Shown here piece by piece: positions 18,076 to 26,743 of a stretch of DNA of 64,000 bases. Both the position numbers and the translations under genes were made by a program. Source of the DNA: Bacteroidia bacterium (GTDB lineage: Bacteria; Bacteroidota; Bacteroidia; NS11-12g; UBA955); NCBI GenBank assembly GCA_023228875.1, contig JALOAG010000007.1:1-64000 (forward strand), written 5' to 3'. How positions within the stretch are numbered: position 1 is the first letter of the stretch; every line of letters begins with the position of its first letter. The notes below the pieces were generated by a model. The model saw only the letters and a list, made by a program, of their open reading frames with translations, did not search any database and was not told the DNA's origin.

Positions 18076-19056
18076 ATGACATTCCAATCAAAACAAACCG
18101 ACTACCTGAACGAAAGAGCCTTGCGGGACGAGGCGGAGAAAGAGTATATCAGAAGAAGAGAAAGACTCCGAATTCTGGAAGCAGAAATCGCCCGCAAGGA
18201 AGCAGCAGGAGATGAAGACACCGAAGACGAAGAAGAGGAACGCGATATTCTGGCGGCAACAGATAATTCTCTCCCTATCGACCCGCCCGAAGGCAGCGTT
18301 CAGGAAGCACAGATAGATTTTGAAGCACTCAAAGTCAGCACCCGCAGCAAATACCAAACCTTAGCCGCACACACCCCCCTGCACAAAAATCTTGTAAACA
18401 ACCTGCACGACAAGTTCCCTATACTGCTGCTGCCTGTGCGGATAGAAACCCGCTTCTATCTGGATTCAGGCAACAAATATCACCTCAAAGTGCGTTTCTT
18501 TCCCGATGACGTGCATATAGAAAACCACGAATGGCTGCTCACCCCCTCCGAAACGCAGGACAGAGCCGCCTACATAGCTATTGCAGATGATACGGAAGCA
18601 ACGGCAGAAGAGAAAAAAGCCGCATAGAACGCCCTTGCATCGGCACACGGCAGCCGGAGAGCCGCCTTTATTGTCAGCCAGAGCTCTGCCTTTGAGCAAA
18701 GCGAAGCATGGGTAAGACAGGCGGAAGCCCGCACCCTGCCCGACAAATTTGTAACAACTTTCTATTTCAAAGGGCAGTACGACCCCGATTACAGCTTTGT
18801 GGGCGAAGAGGAAAGCGCGCTTGTAAGCGACAGCGTAAAGCTGAGCTTAGACCCCAATGACGAAACACAGATAGACATCGACAGCAGCAATAACGACAAC
18901 AGCAAAGATGATAAGATAGTCTTTGGCGAGTCGCTCGAATGGATGGGAGATTTCATCAAAGCGAAAAACTGCGGTATGGCAATAGATGTAAAACTTGAAG
19001 ACCTGGACAGCAGCCTCAGCGGTTTGGCGCAAGTGGGGGTTCAGTGCTTCGTTTGA
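18076..19056 (+). pseudogene. Broken LLPVRIETRF-type giant protein: in-frame amber and 3' truncation
   Basis: The frame from ATG 18076 encodes an acidic coiled-coil-like N-terminus (residues 12-60), then FPILLLPVRIETRFYL (about 114-129) and VRFFPDDVHIENHEWLLTPSE (about 139-159). It stops at TAG 18625-18627. The same frame continues without a break through NALASAHGSRRAAFIVSQSS and GESLEWMGDFIKAKNCGMAIDVKLEDLDSSLSGLAQVGVQ to a stop at 19056. From memory, homologs have a Trp at the amber position (TGG to TAG) and run on for many hundreds of residues beyond the VGV motif. The gene is therefore interrupted and also missing most of its 3' part. It closes the island's operon; AT-rich core genes begin just to the right. 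I recall this family beside DUF6603 genes elsewhere, so it was probably a fourth partner of the giant-protein set. Confidence 0.72.
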
Positions 19057-19188
19057 ACATTTGTGCTAAATTTGAGTTTTTGGCTTTGTAGGAAGTTTAG
19101 TGATAAAAATCCCCACCATTGCAAAGCAAATAAACTTCTTTCAATCCCTTTAAAGAGTTCAATAATGCGTTCATCAGGTGCGCAACAT

Positions 19189-19219
19189 AAAAGCCGCAAC
19201 AGCAATGAGCGGCTTTTTT
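19189..19219 (+). terminator. Rho-independent terminator after the island
   Basis: AAAAGCCGC (19189-19197) pairs with GCGGCTTTT (19209-19217), followed by more T residues. It stands about 130 bases after the truncated gene, with no gene between. It may be the original terminator of the operon, left after its 3' end was deleted. The rest of 19057-19264 shows no gene. Confidence 0.75.
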
Positions 19220-19264
19220 ATTGAAAATAACTCCACTGCAACTTTCAACTTTCCTTACTTAACA

Positions 19265-19272
19265 TATCTTTG
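19265..19272 (+). promoter_or_regulatory. Bacteroidota -7 promoter box for fabG
   Basis: TATCTTTG matches TAnnTTTG, 18 bases upstream of the fabG ATG at 19291. Confidence 0.6.
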
Positions 19273-19290
19273 CCCAAAAATTCAGAGAAT

Positions 19291-20040
19291 ATGAAATTAT
19301 TAGAAAACAAAATAATTTTGGTTACAGGAGGCTCGAGAGGAATTGGGAAGGGAATCGCGGAAGGTATGGCGGCACAAGGTGCAAACATTGCCTTCACTTT
19401 TGTCTCCAGCGTTGAGAAAGCAAAGGCATTTGAAGAAGAGCTAAAAAACAAATATAGAGTCCAAGCTAAAGGATATCAATCAAACGCTGCCGACTTTGAA
19501 GGTTCTCAAAAATTAGCCGATGAAGTTATTGCCGACTTTGGCAATATAGATGTACTTATAAACAATGCAGGTATTACACGCGACACACTTTTGATGCGTA
19601 TGTCTGAAGATCAATGGGATGAAGTGATTAATACCAATCTTAAATCTGCTTTTAACATAACAAAAGCATGTATGAAAACTTTTATGAAAAACAGAGCGGG
19701 TTCTATTATTAATATCACCTCTATTGTGGGCATTACCGGAAACGCAGGGCAAGCAAATTATGCAGCATCCAAAGCAGGCGTGATTGGTTTTACTAAATCT
19801 GTTGCTAAAGAATTAGGGAGCAGAAATGTAAGATGTAATGCGATTGCGCCCGGTTTTATTGAAACAGAAATGACCGAAGCCCTTAGCGAAGAAGTGCGTA
19901 ATGCATGGACACAAAATATCCCACTCAAACGTGGCGGCTCTCCAACAGAAGTTGCGAATGCTTGTATTTTCTTAGCTTCCGACCTTTCTTCTTATGTAAC
20001 CGGTCAAACGCTAAATGTGTGCGGTGGAATGGTGATGTAA
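19291..20040 (+). CDS. fabG: 3-oxoacyl-ACP reductase
   Basis: A 249-aa short-chain dehydrogenase that reduces 3-oxoacyl-ACP with NADPH in fatty acid elongation. The cofactor motif TGGSRGIG is at residues 12-19, NNAG at 91-94, and the catalytic set is Ser144, Tyr157 and Lys161 (YAASK). The C-terminus (SYVTGQTLNVCGGMVM) is typical of FabG. The ATG at 19291 is chosen over an upstream TTG because a TAnnTTTG promoter overlaps that TTG and FabG proteins begin close to the glycine motif. tatC follows after 19 bases, so fabG, tatC and rpiB probably form one transcript. Length and motifs are ordinary for the family. Confidence 0.93.
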   Translation: MKLLENKIILVTGGSRGIGKGIAEGMAAQGANIAFTFVSSVEKAKAFEEELKNKYRVQAKGYQSNAADFEGSQKLADEVIADFGNIDVLINNAGITRDTLLMRMSEDQWDEVINTNLKSAFNITKACMKTFMKNRAGSIINITSIVGITGNAGQANYAASKAGVIGFTKSVAKELGSRNVRCNAIAPGFIETEMTEALSEEVRNAWTQNIPLKRGGSPTEVANACIFLASDLSSYVTGQTLNVCGGMVM

Positions 20041-20059
20041 CCTTTTAGCGATTAGTATA

Positions 20060-20899
20060 ATGCCTTTAGACCAAGGAGAGATTAATGAGTATAACAAAAA
20101 GGAAATGTCCTTTTTTGACCATATTGATGTGTTAAGAAAACATATCATTCGTTCTGTTGTTGTCTTAATTAGTCTTGTTGTTGTTTGCTTTACATACATA
20201 GAAACAATTTTTACTAAAATTATCATTGCGCCAATCAATGCTGATTTCTTTACTTACAGAATGATTTGTAAGTTCTCCCACTACTTTTATAACAGCGATA
20301 AATACTGCGTAGGTGACATCAAGATAAAGCTTATTAACCTTCAAATGCAAGGTCAATTTATAGAGGCGTTTAAGATTAGTATAATCTCTGCAATCGTAAT
20401 CGGTTTTCCATATTTCCTTTGGGAATTATGGAGATTTATCAAACCGGCATTAAAGCCATCAGAACGCAAGTTTTCAAAGGGTTTAATTGCGAGCTGCTCT
20501 GCCTTATTCTTTTCCGGGGTATTATTCGGGTATTATATCCTCTCTCCTATTAGTCTGAACTTTTTTGTAGGATTTACCATTAGTGATCAAATTGCCAATG
20601 AACCAACATTTCAAAACATTGTGAGCCTTATCAGTTTCTTAGTGATTGGTACAGGACTTATGTTTGAATTACCCATTCTGATGTACTTTTTAGCAAGAAT
20701 CGGTTTTCTTTCCTCTGAGACACTCAAAAAATATCGCAGACACGCTATCGTTGTCATCGTGATAGTAGCGGCAATTGTTACACCTCCCGATGTTATCAGC
20801 CAAATCATTTTAACTATTCCCATTTATTTACTATTTGAGCTGGGCATCAAATTAACCAAAGACATAGAACGTAAACGTCTAAAAGAAAATGAGCAATAA
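20060..20899 (+). CDS. tatC: Sec-independent protein translocase subunit TatC
   Basis: A 279-aa polytopic inner-membrane protein. Six hydrophobic segments are visible, and the N-terminal FFDHIDVLRKHIIRSVVVL is the classic TatC cytoplasmic signature that helps recognise twin-arginine signal peptides. A conserved block FPYFLWELWRFIKPALKPSERK follows the third region. The loop between the first two membrane segments is longer than in E. coli, as is common in Bacteroidota. The 3' end overlaps rpiB by 11 bases, which suggests coupled translation. TatA/B genes are not in this window. Confidence 0.95.
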   Translation: MPLDQGEINEYNKKEMSFFDHIDVLRKHIIRSVVVLISLVVVCFTYIETIFTKIIIAPINADFFTYRMICKFSHYFYNSDKYCVGDIKIKLINLQMQGQFIEAFKISIISAIVIGFPYFLWELWRFIKPALKPSERKFSKGLIASCSALFFSGVLFGYYILSPISLNFFVGFTISDQIANEPTFQNIVSLISFLVIGTGLMFELPILMYFLARIGFLSSETLKKYRRHAIVVIVIVAAIVTPPDVISQIILTIPIYLLFELGIKLTKDIERKRLKENEQ

Positions 20900-21329
20900 A
20901 ATATTCCAACACATCCACATCGGCTCTGACCATGCCGGATTTCAACTGAAAGAAGAATTAAAATCATACCTTACAAAACTGGGTTATGAATATACCGATC
21001 ACGGTACATTTTCAGAAGACTCCACAGATTACCCTGATTATGCACATCCACTCGCACAAGCGGTAGAATCAAATGCAGGGCATGGAGGAGTCTTAATTTG
21101 CGGTTCCGGCAATGGTGTATGTATGACAGCTAACAAACATGCTCATATTCGAGCAGCTCTTTGTTGGACAAAAGAAATTGCAGCCTTAGGCAGGTTACAC
21201 AACAATGCGAATATTATTTGTTTGCCTGCACGCTATGTTTCTACACTTGAAGCTGAAGAAATGGTCAACACCTTTTTGACTACCCAATTTGAGGGTGGGC
21301 GACACGAAAGAAGAGTTGAAAAAATTTAG
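20889..21329 (+). CDS. rpiB: Ribose-5-phosphate isomerase B
   Basis: A 146-aa RpiB/LacAB sugar isomerase that interconverts ribose 5-phosphate and ribulose 5-phosphate in the non-oxidative pentose phosphate pathway. The N-terminal IHIGSDHAGF motif binds phosphate. Cys71 in CGSGNGV is the catalytic base, and the HNNANIICLPARY block completes the active site. The start lies within the last codons of tatC. Length is normal. Distinction from the unrelated RpiA fold is clear. Confidence 0.93.
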   Translation: MSNKIFQHIHIGSDHAGFQLKEELKSYLTKLGYEYTDHGTFSEDSTDYPDYAHPLAQAVESNAGHGGVLICGSGNGVCMTANKHAHIRAALCWTKEIAALGRLHNNANIICLPARYVSTLEAEEMVNTFLTTQFEGGRHERRVEKI

Positions 21330-21354
21330 TCTGTTTGCGATGCTTTAACAAGCA

Positions 21355-22236
21355 TTAATTCCTCACATCCACTCCCCACATCATCTTAGTACGCAGGGTG
21401 CTCATAAAATTCTCACCCTTGAGACGCGCGAGGTTGAAATTAAATCCTGCTCTTTTGATGGCAATTTGAATATTGGGGGTAAAACTTATAGACCTTGCAT
21501 CTAAACTGGCTAAGAATGCTTTGCTCCTACCCTCAACCTCAAAGGCAAGGATATGGTCATCAGGAATTACAAACGGTCGAACGTTCAAATTATGAGGAGC
21601 AATGGGAGTTATGGCAAAACTTTCGCTCTTGGGGTGCAGAATCGCGCCTCCACAACTCAAATTATAGCCCGTACTGCCTGTGGGTGTAGAACAAATTAAC
21701 CCGTCTGCCCAATAAGAATTAAAATATTCACCATTGAGGTAAGTATGCACTTTTATCATACTGGAACTGTCTTTTTTGCTTATTACGAAATCGTTGAGGG
21801 CATATTTAAAACTGAATAACTCTTCTGACATTTGCAGTTCAAGCACAGATCTTTCATCAATCACAAATGCGCCCTTCATATAGGCATCTATTGCCTTTTC
21901 AACATTGTCCGGTGTAATTGCTGCCAAAAAACCCATCCTACCTGTATTAATACCCAAAACAGGAACCCCTGTATCATGGACAATCATAAGCGTATCCAAT
22001 ATAGTCCCGTCTCCGCCAATGCTAATCAGCAAATCCGGCAACACAGCATCGCTTTTGTCAAAAGTGGAAAAACTGCGATAACGACTTACATCAAGTTTTT
22101 TTGAAACCTGAGATTCCGACACAACTGTATGCAACCAAACCTCTGAGGATAAACTATCTAAATAATTTACAACCTTTATCAATGTATTGCGAGACAACTC
22201 CTTTGATAAATCGCGTGCATAAACAGCAATGAGCAT
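21355..22236 (-). CDS. nadK: NAD kinase
   Basis: A 293-aa enzyme that phosphorylates NAD to NADP. The diagnostic GGDGT is at residues 74-78, NTGRMGFLA at about 97-105, and the DGLICSTPTGSTGYNLSCGG block binds NAD. The ATG at 22236 (MLIAVYARD) is preferred to an in-frame ATG 26 codons upstream because NadK proteins begin directly with this beta strand. It is convergent with rpiB, with only 25 bases between the stops. No close partner gene lies on its strand. Confidence 0.92.
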   Translation of the reverse strand: MLIAVYARDLSKELSRNTLIKVVNYLDSLSSEVWLHTVVSESQVSKKLDVSRYRSFSTFDKSDAVLPDLLISIGGDGTILDTLMIVHDTGVPVLGINTGRMGFLAAITPDNVEKAIDAYMKGAFVIDERSVLELQMSEELFSFKYALNDFVISKKDSSSMIKVHTYLNGEYFNSYWADGLICSTPTGSTGYNLSCGGAILHPKSESFAITPIAPHNLNVRPFVIPDDHILAFEVEGRSKAFLASLDARSISFTPNIQIAIKRAGFNFNLARLKGENFMSTLRTKMMWGVDVRN

Positions 22237-22451
22237 AGGCTTGAGTGTATTTCGGCAACAAATGTAGGAATGTTCAGACAATAACAAATAAAACCGAGCG
22301 ATTAATCCGCACAATCAAAAACAAACATTCTCTTTATTTTGCTTATTTTTATTGATGTATGGGAAAATACATTAGGCAAAATTATGTAACTTGCGCACCG
22401 TTTTAAAGGACACTACCACATTTAGTTAAAATAAAAAAATCTATATCAATT

Positions 22452-23738
22452 ATGTCAGAGAAAGCAAAAATCATTTTAGAGGGCAAGGAATACGAATTGC
22501 CTGTTATTACAGGAACCGAAAACGAAAAAGCAATTGACATCTCAAACCTGAGAAGTATGACTGGATATGTTACCTTGGATGTAGGATACAAAAACACCGG
22601 TTCTACAAGCAGTGCTATTACTTTTTTAGATGGAGAACAAGGTATATTAAGATACAGAGGATACAGCATAGAAGAACTGGCTGAAAAAGCTACGTTTACT
22701 GAAGTAGCCTACCTATTGTTAGAAGGAGAACTTCCCAACGCTACACAATTAGAAAATTTTAACAACGAAATCAAAGTACACACTTTGGTAAATGATGATT
22801 TACAAAACATTTTCAAATCGTTCCCTACCGGTTCTCACCCCATGGGTCAGCTTATATCCATGATGTCTGCTCTCTCTGCATACTACCCTAAATCATTAGA
22901 TCCGAACAGACCTGATGACCAAAAGAGAAGAACCATGTTAAGACTCATTGCAAAAATGCCAACACTTTGTGCAATGATTTACAAAAAACGTACAGGACAT
23001 CCTTTTATCTACCCTAACAACAAATTGGATTATGTATCCAACTTCTTGAATATGACCTTTAAACATGTCTCTGATGACTACGAAATAGACCCGGTGTTTG
23101 TTGATGCCATGAACAAGTTGCTCATTTTGCACGCAGACCACGAACAAAACTGCTCTGCCTCTACTGTCCGCTTAGTAGGTTCATCAAATGCAAGTTTGTA
23201 TGCATCAATTGCTGCCGGAGTAGCAGCACTTTGGGGTCCTTTGCACGGTGGTGCAAACCAACAAGTGCTTGAAATGCTTGAAAAAATAAGAGATGACGGT
23301 GGAGATGTAGCTAAGTTCATTAACAAAGCAAAAGACAAAAATGACCCATTCCGTTTAATGGGATTCGGACACAGAGTTTATAAAAACTTTGACCCAAGAG
23401 CCAAAATCATTAAAAAAGCTTGTGATGACATCCTCAATAAACTGGGCATCAATGACCCTGTGTTGGAAATAGCTAAAAAACTCGAAGAGGTTGCATTACA
23501 AGACCCCTATTTTGTAGAAAGAAAACTCTATCCAAACGTAGATTTCTATTCAGGAATCATATACAGAGCAATGGGCTTCCCTACAGACATGTTCACTGTA
23601 CTATTCGCATTAGGAAGACTACCGGGCTGGATTTCTCAATGGAAAGAAATGACAAAAGAAGGTCAACCTATTGGCAGACCTCGTCAAATCTATACCGGAT
23701 ACAACCAAAGACCCTTTGTTGAGATTAGCAAACGCTAA
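22452..23738 (+). CDS. gltA: Citrate synthase
   Basis: A 428-aa type II citrate synthase that condenses oxaloacetate and acetyl-CoA at the entry of the TCA cycle. Active-site residues are His265 (GPLHGGANQQ), His307 (GFGHRVYKNFDPRA) and Asp364 (LYPNVDFYSG). The N-terminal extension (residues 1-50) is the usual type II domain. The gene is monocistronic, with a strong terminator 20 bases after the stop. It is divergent from nadK; the 215 bases between them should hold both promoters, but I see no perfect TAnnTTTG box. Confidence 0.96.
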   Translation: MSEKAKIILEGKEYELPVITGTENEKAIDISNLRSMTGYVTLDVGYKNTGSTSSAITFLDGEQGILRYRGYSIEELAEKATFTEVAYLLLEGELPNATQLENFNNEIKVHTLVNDDLQNIFKSFPTGSHPMGQLISMMSALSAYYPKSLDPNRPDDQKRRTMLRLIAKMPTLCAMIYKKRTGHPFIYPNNKLDYVSNFLNMTFKHVSDDYEIDPVFVDAMNKLLILHADHEQNCSASTVRLVGSSNASLYASIAAGVAALWGPLHGGANQQVLEMLEKIRDDGGDVAKFINKAKDKNDPFRLMGFGHRVYKNFDPRAKIIKKACDDILNKLGINDPVLEIAKKLEEVALQDPYFVERKLYPNVDFYSGIIYRAMGFPTDMFTVLFALGRLPGWISQWKEMTKEGQPIGRPRQIYTGYNQRPFVEISKR

Positions 23739-23757
23739 CTTCAACGCTTATCATAAC

Positions 23758-23793
23758 AAAAAGCCGTTTCTCAATAAGAAACGGCTTTTTTAT
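23758..23793 (+). terminator. Rho-independent terminator of gltA
   Basis: A 14-base stem AAAAAGCCGTTTCT (23758-23771) pairs with AGAAACGGCTTTTT (23777-23790), with a five-base loop and a T tail. Confidence 0.9.
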
Positions 23794-24111
23794 TTACCAA
23801 GCTTGCCTCATTTCTTCAACACCAAGACAATCAAAACATCGCATTAATAGAACAACTAATTGAATTGATTCTAAATCTCCCCATTTCTTCACAACCACGT
23901 GTCAATTCCATACCCTCCTGCCCCATAATAGCAAACTATTGAAGTTTTAATTTAACTCAGAACTTGGCTTTAGCGTGGGTTTTCTGGCTTTCATTTTTCT
24001 GTATAATTATGATAGGTCGTGTCGTCTTTCAGGGTGAGGCATAACGGCAGTCCATCTAATAACCCCTTTAGTTTTTAATTTCCGCTACTAAACCACGTAT
24101 TTAGTTCAAAT

Positions 24112-24421
24112 TTAAGCAACTTTAAAGAAGACTTTTTCAAAAGTAGATTTCCTTAAAGTGAAAAATAAAATGCTGTAAAACGGTTTAAAATCGCTTGTCA
24201 GAACTGAGAAATTAATGCCAAGTACTCTTAGGTGCTTTTTGAGGTCTTTTTGGTCTAAAATATTGAAGATTCTGAGGAGGTTGAATGCAGTAAAAATCAG
24301 CCCGCAAAGGCAAGCTATCGACAAACAAAACAATCAACCGAACCTCATTGTCTTGTTCGATGAGTTCTTCCAAGCTGTAAAACACTATTAGATTTCTATT
24401 TTCACCATCAATATATTTCAT
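24112..24421 (-). pseudogene. Internally deleted IS1182-like transposase remnant
   Basis: From ATG 24421 the frame reads MKYIDGENRNLIVFYSLEELIEQDNEVRLIVLFVDSLPL. This resembles the start of IS1182-family transposases (K/N-Y/F-I-x-G-x-x-R-x-x ... D-N-x-V-R-x-I-x-x-F-V-D-x-L). Just after this, a second frame reads CGLIFTAFNLLRIFNILDQKDLKKHL, which resembles the C-terminal end of such transposases. The whole catalytic middle (about 1 kb) is missing and the join is out of frame. The family call is from memory of sequence style. Confidence 0.55.
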
Positions 24422-24629
24422 AATGTAAATATACTGAAAATCAAATAGATGAGCTACTTTTCGAGATGCAAGTGATTAAAAATCTGCAAGTTGATAAGCA
24501 GTTGTGGTTTTAGACATTTTGGCATTACACCGTTTTAATTTGCATAGTCTATGAAATCTTGCATTATTTCTTAGTGATTAATTGTGATTTATGTGGGTAG
24601 TCTAACAATGACCGCTAACTCATTTATAC

Positions 24630-24690
24630 CCCTCACAAAACCACGCCAATACAACCAATAGATGTTGGCGTTGCGCCATAAGTGTGAGGG
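24630..24690. repeat. Imperfect hairpin
   Basis: CCCTCACA (24630-24637) is inverted at 24683-24690 and ACGCCAA (24643-24649) is inverted at 24665-24671. Together they form an interrupted stem of about 15 pairs. It lies between the transposase remnant and the terC-like gene's 3' end. It may be an end of the lost insertion sequence or a weak terminator; there is no long T tract. Confidence 0.45.
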
Positions 24691-24773
24691 TTTATTGAAT
24701 TGGGATTATATACTTTTTTTTCTTGTACAAATCCAGATGGACTGTATCTTTATTGCAAACTCAAAACTACGGG

Positions 24774-25856
24774 TTATTCCCTTTGGGGCTGTTGATCTTG
24801 CACGGGAACCTTTTTGGGAAAAATCAAACTTGCTATGATTGCAAGGACAATGATACCTAGAATGATGAACAACGACACATTGGAATCAATTCCTATTTTC
24901 TCATACCATTCAGCAAAAATCAGTTTAGAACCAATAAATGTGAGCAATATGGACAAACCGTATCCCAACAAGTGAAACACATTGACAAAATAAGCCAACA
25001 AGAAGAACAAACTTCTGAGTCCTAAAATAGCAAAGACATTTGAGAAGAAAATAGTATATGGATCAAGGGTTACGGCAAAAATAGCCGGCACTGAATCCAT
25101 CGCAAAAAGCAAATCTGAAAACTCTATTACTAAAATGACAATAAATAATGGAGTGAAATAAAATTTGCCATCGTTTTTGTGTCTAAAGCCAATATGCCCT
25201 TTTACATTACGAGGAAAAACAGACAAGAACTTAGAAACATAACGTGCAAAGCGTCTGTTAGTGGTACCTTCTTCTTCGCCTTTGTTTTGTATTTGGTCAA
25301 TCAGCATTTTCACACCTGAAACTACCAATGCTGCACCAAAAATATAGAGTATCCAATGAAATTCATGTACTAAAGCAGATCCGGCAAAAATGAAAACAAA
25401 CCTCATAATCACCGCTCCAATAATCCCCCACTCTAATACAGTCTTATAATATTTCTTTTCTACATCAAATGATTTAAAAATTAACAGCATCACAAACAGA
25501 TTATCAATTGACAGCGAATATTCAATAAAGAATCCGGTCAGATATTGCAACGAAATTGTTTTGTTATAAGCTTTTAAGTCTGCAATAAAATCCGTTCCTG
25601 TCAGCAGAATCTTATGGTTATACAAATCATTCACCTTTTTGATTCCTGCGAGGTCTTCAATCCCATGTATCAGATGACCGTAATGCCTTAAAAATACATA
25701 AAACAACATTGCAAAACCAAACCAAACCGAAGTCCAAATGAGCGCTTCCTTAAATGAAACTTCGTGCTTTTTTCGATTAAATACTCCCAAATCAAAAATG
25801 AGAATACCAAAAATCAAAACATTAAAAGCAATAAAAAAAATGACTTCGTTTGACAT
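24774..25856 (-). CDS. TerC/Alx-family membrane protein
   Basis: A 360-aa polytopic membrane protein of the TerC family. Conserved acidic membrane motifs are present: IEYSLSIDNLFVMLLIF near residues 110-126 and EFSDLLFAMDSVPAIFAVT near 236-254. Length and topology (about eight to nine segments with a cytosolic insert around 180-225) match the Alx subgroup. Alx members are linked to manganese export and pH response; others are called tellurium resistance proteins only by name. The gene stands alone, with 57 bases to the next minus-strand gene upstream. Substrate is not provable here. Confidence 0.85.
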   Translation of the reverse strand: MSNEVIFFIAFNVLIFGILIFDLGVFNRKKHEVSFKEALIWTSVWFGFAMLFYVFLRHYGHLIHGIEDLAGIKKVNDLYNHKILLTGTDFIADLKAYNKTISLQYLTGFFIEYSLSIDNLFVMLLIFKSFDVEKKYYKTVLEWGIIGAVIMRFVFIFAGSALVHEFHWILYIFGAALVVSGVKMLIDQIQNKGEEEGTTNRRFARYVSKFLSVFPRNVKGHIGFRHKNDGKFYFTPLFIVILVIEFSDLLFAMDSVPAIFAVTLDPYTIFFSNVFAILGLRSLFFLLAYFVNVFHLLGYGLSILLTFIGSKLIFAEWYEKIGIDSNVSLFIILGIIVLAIIASLIFPKKVPVQDQQPQRE

Positions 25857-25913
25857 ACAATACGTCTGTGTTTAGTTGATAATAACGTTGCGAAAATAGA
25901 TGAATATCACCAT

Positions 25914-26717
25914 TTAAAATGGCGCATTGGGTTCTGATTTCATGTGATTAAAAGTGAGTTTCCTCAAAATTCCGGGAGCAAACTTACTCAACAAATAACT
26001 CAATTTGCCTTGCAAGGTCATGATGACTTGTTTTTTGCGTCTTTCAACTCCATTTAAAATAATGATTGCAACTTGTTCGGCAGACATCATGCTTTGTTCA
26101 TTACGTGGAGATTCTGATTGTGCTTTTCCATGGGCATCCAATGCAGCATGTCGAATATTTGACTCTGTAAACCCCGGACATGCTATCATTACGTGCAATC
26201 CTGTTTGGAGGTTTTCAGTTCTGAGAGCTTCTAAAAATCCGTGCATCGCAAATTTTGAAGCAGCATAACCGGTTCTTCCCGGCAAACCATTAAACCCTGC
26301 TACCGAACTTACCCCAACAACAGTTCCTTTAGATTGTAACAAGTAAGGCATTGCAGCACGAGTACAATAAACAAGTCCAAAGAAATTTACTTGCATCACC
26401 TGCTCAATGACCGAAACATCTAATTGAGCAAAATTTGCCCTCATACTAATACCGGCATTGTTGATTAAAACATCAATACCTCCCATCTTTTCTACTGCGA
26501 ATTGCACAAAAGCCTCACAACTGTTTTGTTGGGTAACATCTAATTGCGTGAAATACAAATGTTGGGTATTTTCCTGCAAGGATAACTCCTGCAAGGCAGC
26601 TACATTACGCGCACCCACACAAACATAAGCTCCCCTCAAGAGTGCTTCTTTTGCCAATGCCCTTCCAATGCCTGATGATGCACCTGTAATTACAATCCGT
26701 TTCCCTTTTAATTTCAT
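25914..26717 (-). CDS. Short-chain dehydrogenase/reductase
   Basis: A 267-aa classical SDR. Cofactor motif TGASSGIG at about 12-19, NNAG at about 91-94, catalytic Ser in SSVAGFNG and Tyr/Lys in YAASK. The C-terminal part has a basic stretch (ERRKKQVIMTLQGKLSYLLSKFAPG) typical of SDRs that associate with membranes and act on lipid or sterol-like substrates, but the true substrate is unknown. The next upstream gene on the same strand, a FAD oxidoreductase, is 26 bases away, so the two probably share a transcript. Confidence 0.85.
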   Translation of the reverse strand: MKLKGKRIVITGASSGIGRALAKEALLRGAYVCVGARNVAALQELSLQENTQHLYFTQLDVTQQNSCEAFVQFAVEKMGGIDVLINNAGISMRANFAQLDVSVIEQVMQVNFFGLVYCTRAAMPYLLQSKGTVVGVSSVAGFNGLPGRTGYAASKFAMHGFLEALRTENLQTGLHVMIACPGFTESNIRHAALDAHGKAQSESPRNEQSMMSAEQVAIIILNGVERRKKQVIMTLQGKLSYLLSKFAPGILRKLTFNHMKSEPNAPF

Positions 26718-26743
26718 TTGTATGTTGCAATATTATTCAAAAA

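Larger units (their letters stand above)
23794..24773. other. Gene-poor gap of about 980 bases
   Basis: It contains the transposase remnant at 24112-24421 and an imperfect hairpin at 24630-24690. The remaining DNA is AT-rich and I see no gene in it. It looks like debris from a former insertion sequence. Confidence 0.6.

Noticed and set aside
18799..19056. Separate small gene starting at GTG 18799
   Set aside because: It is in the same frame as the gene from 18076 with only the TAG between; it is the tail of a broken gene.
1..19056. Reassignment of TAG as a sense codon, because two island genes contain in-frame TAG
   Set aside because: TAG ends intact genes here, such as the genes ending at 4776, 46500 and 56761, so the standard code holds.
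24595..24695. Integron attC site (GTCTAAC followed by a hairpin)
   Set aside because: The left core resembles RYYYAAC but no matching GTTRRRY core is found on the right, and there is no integrase.
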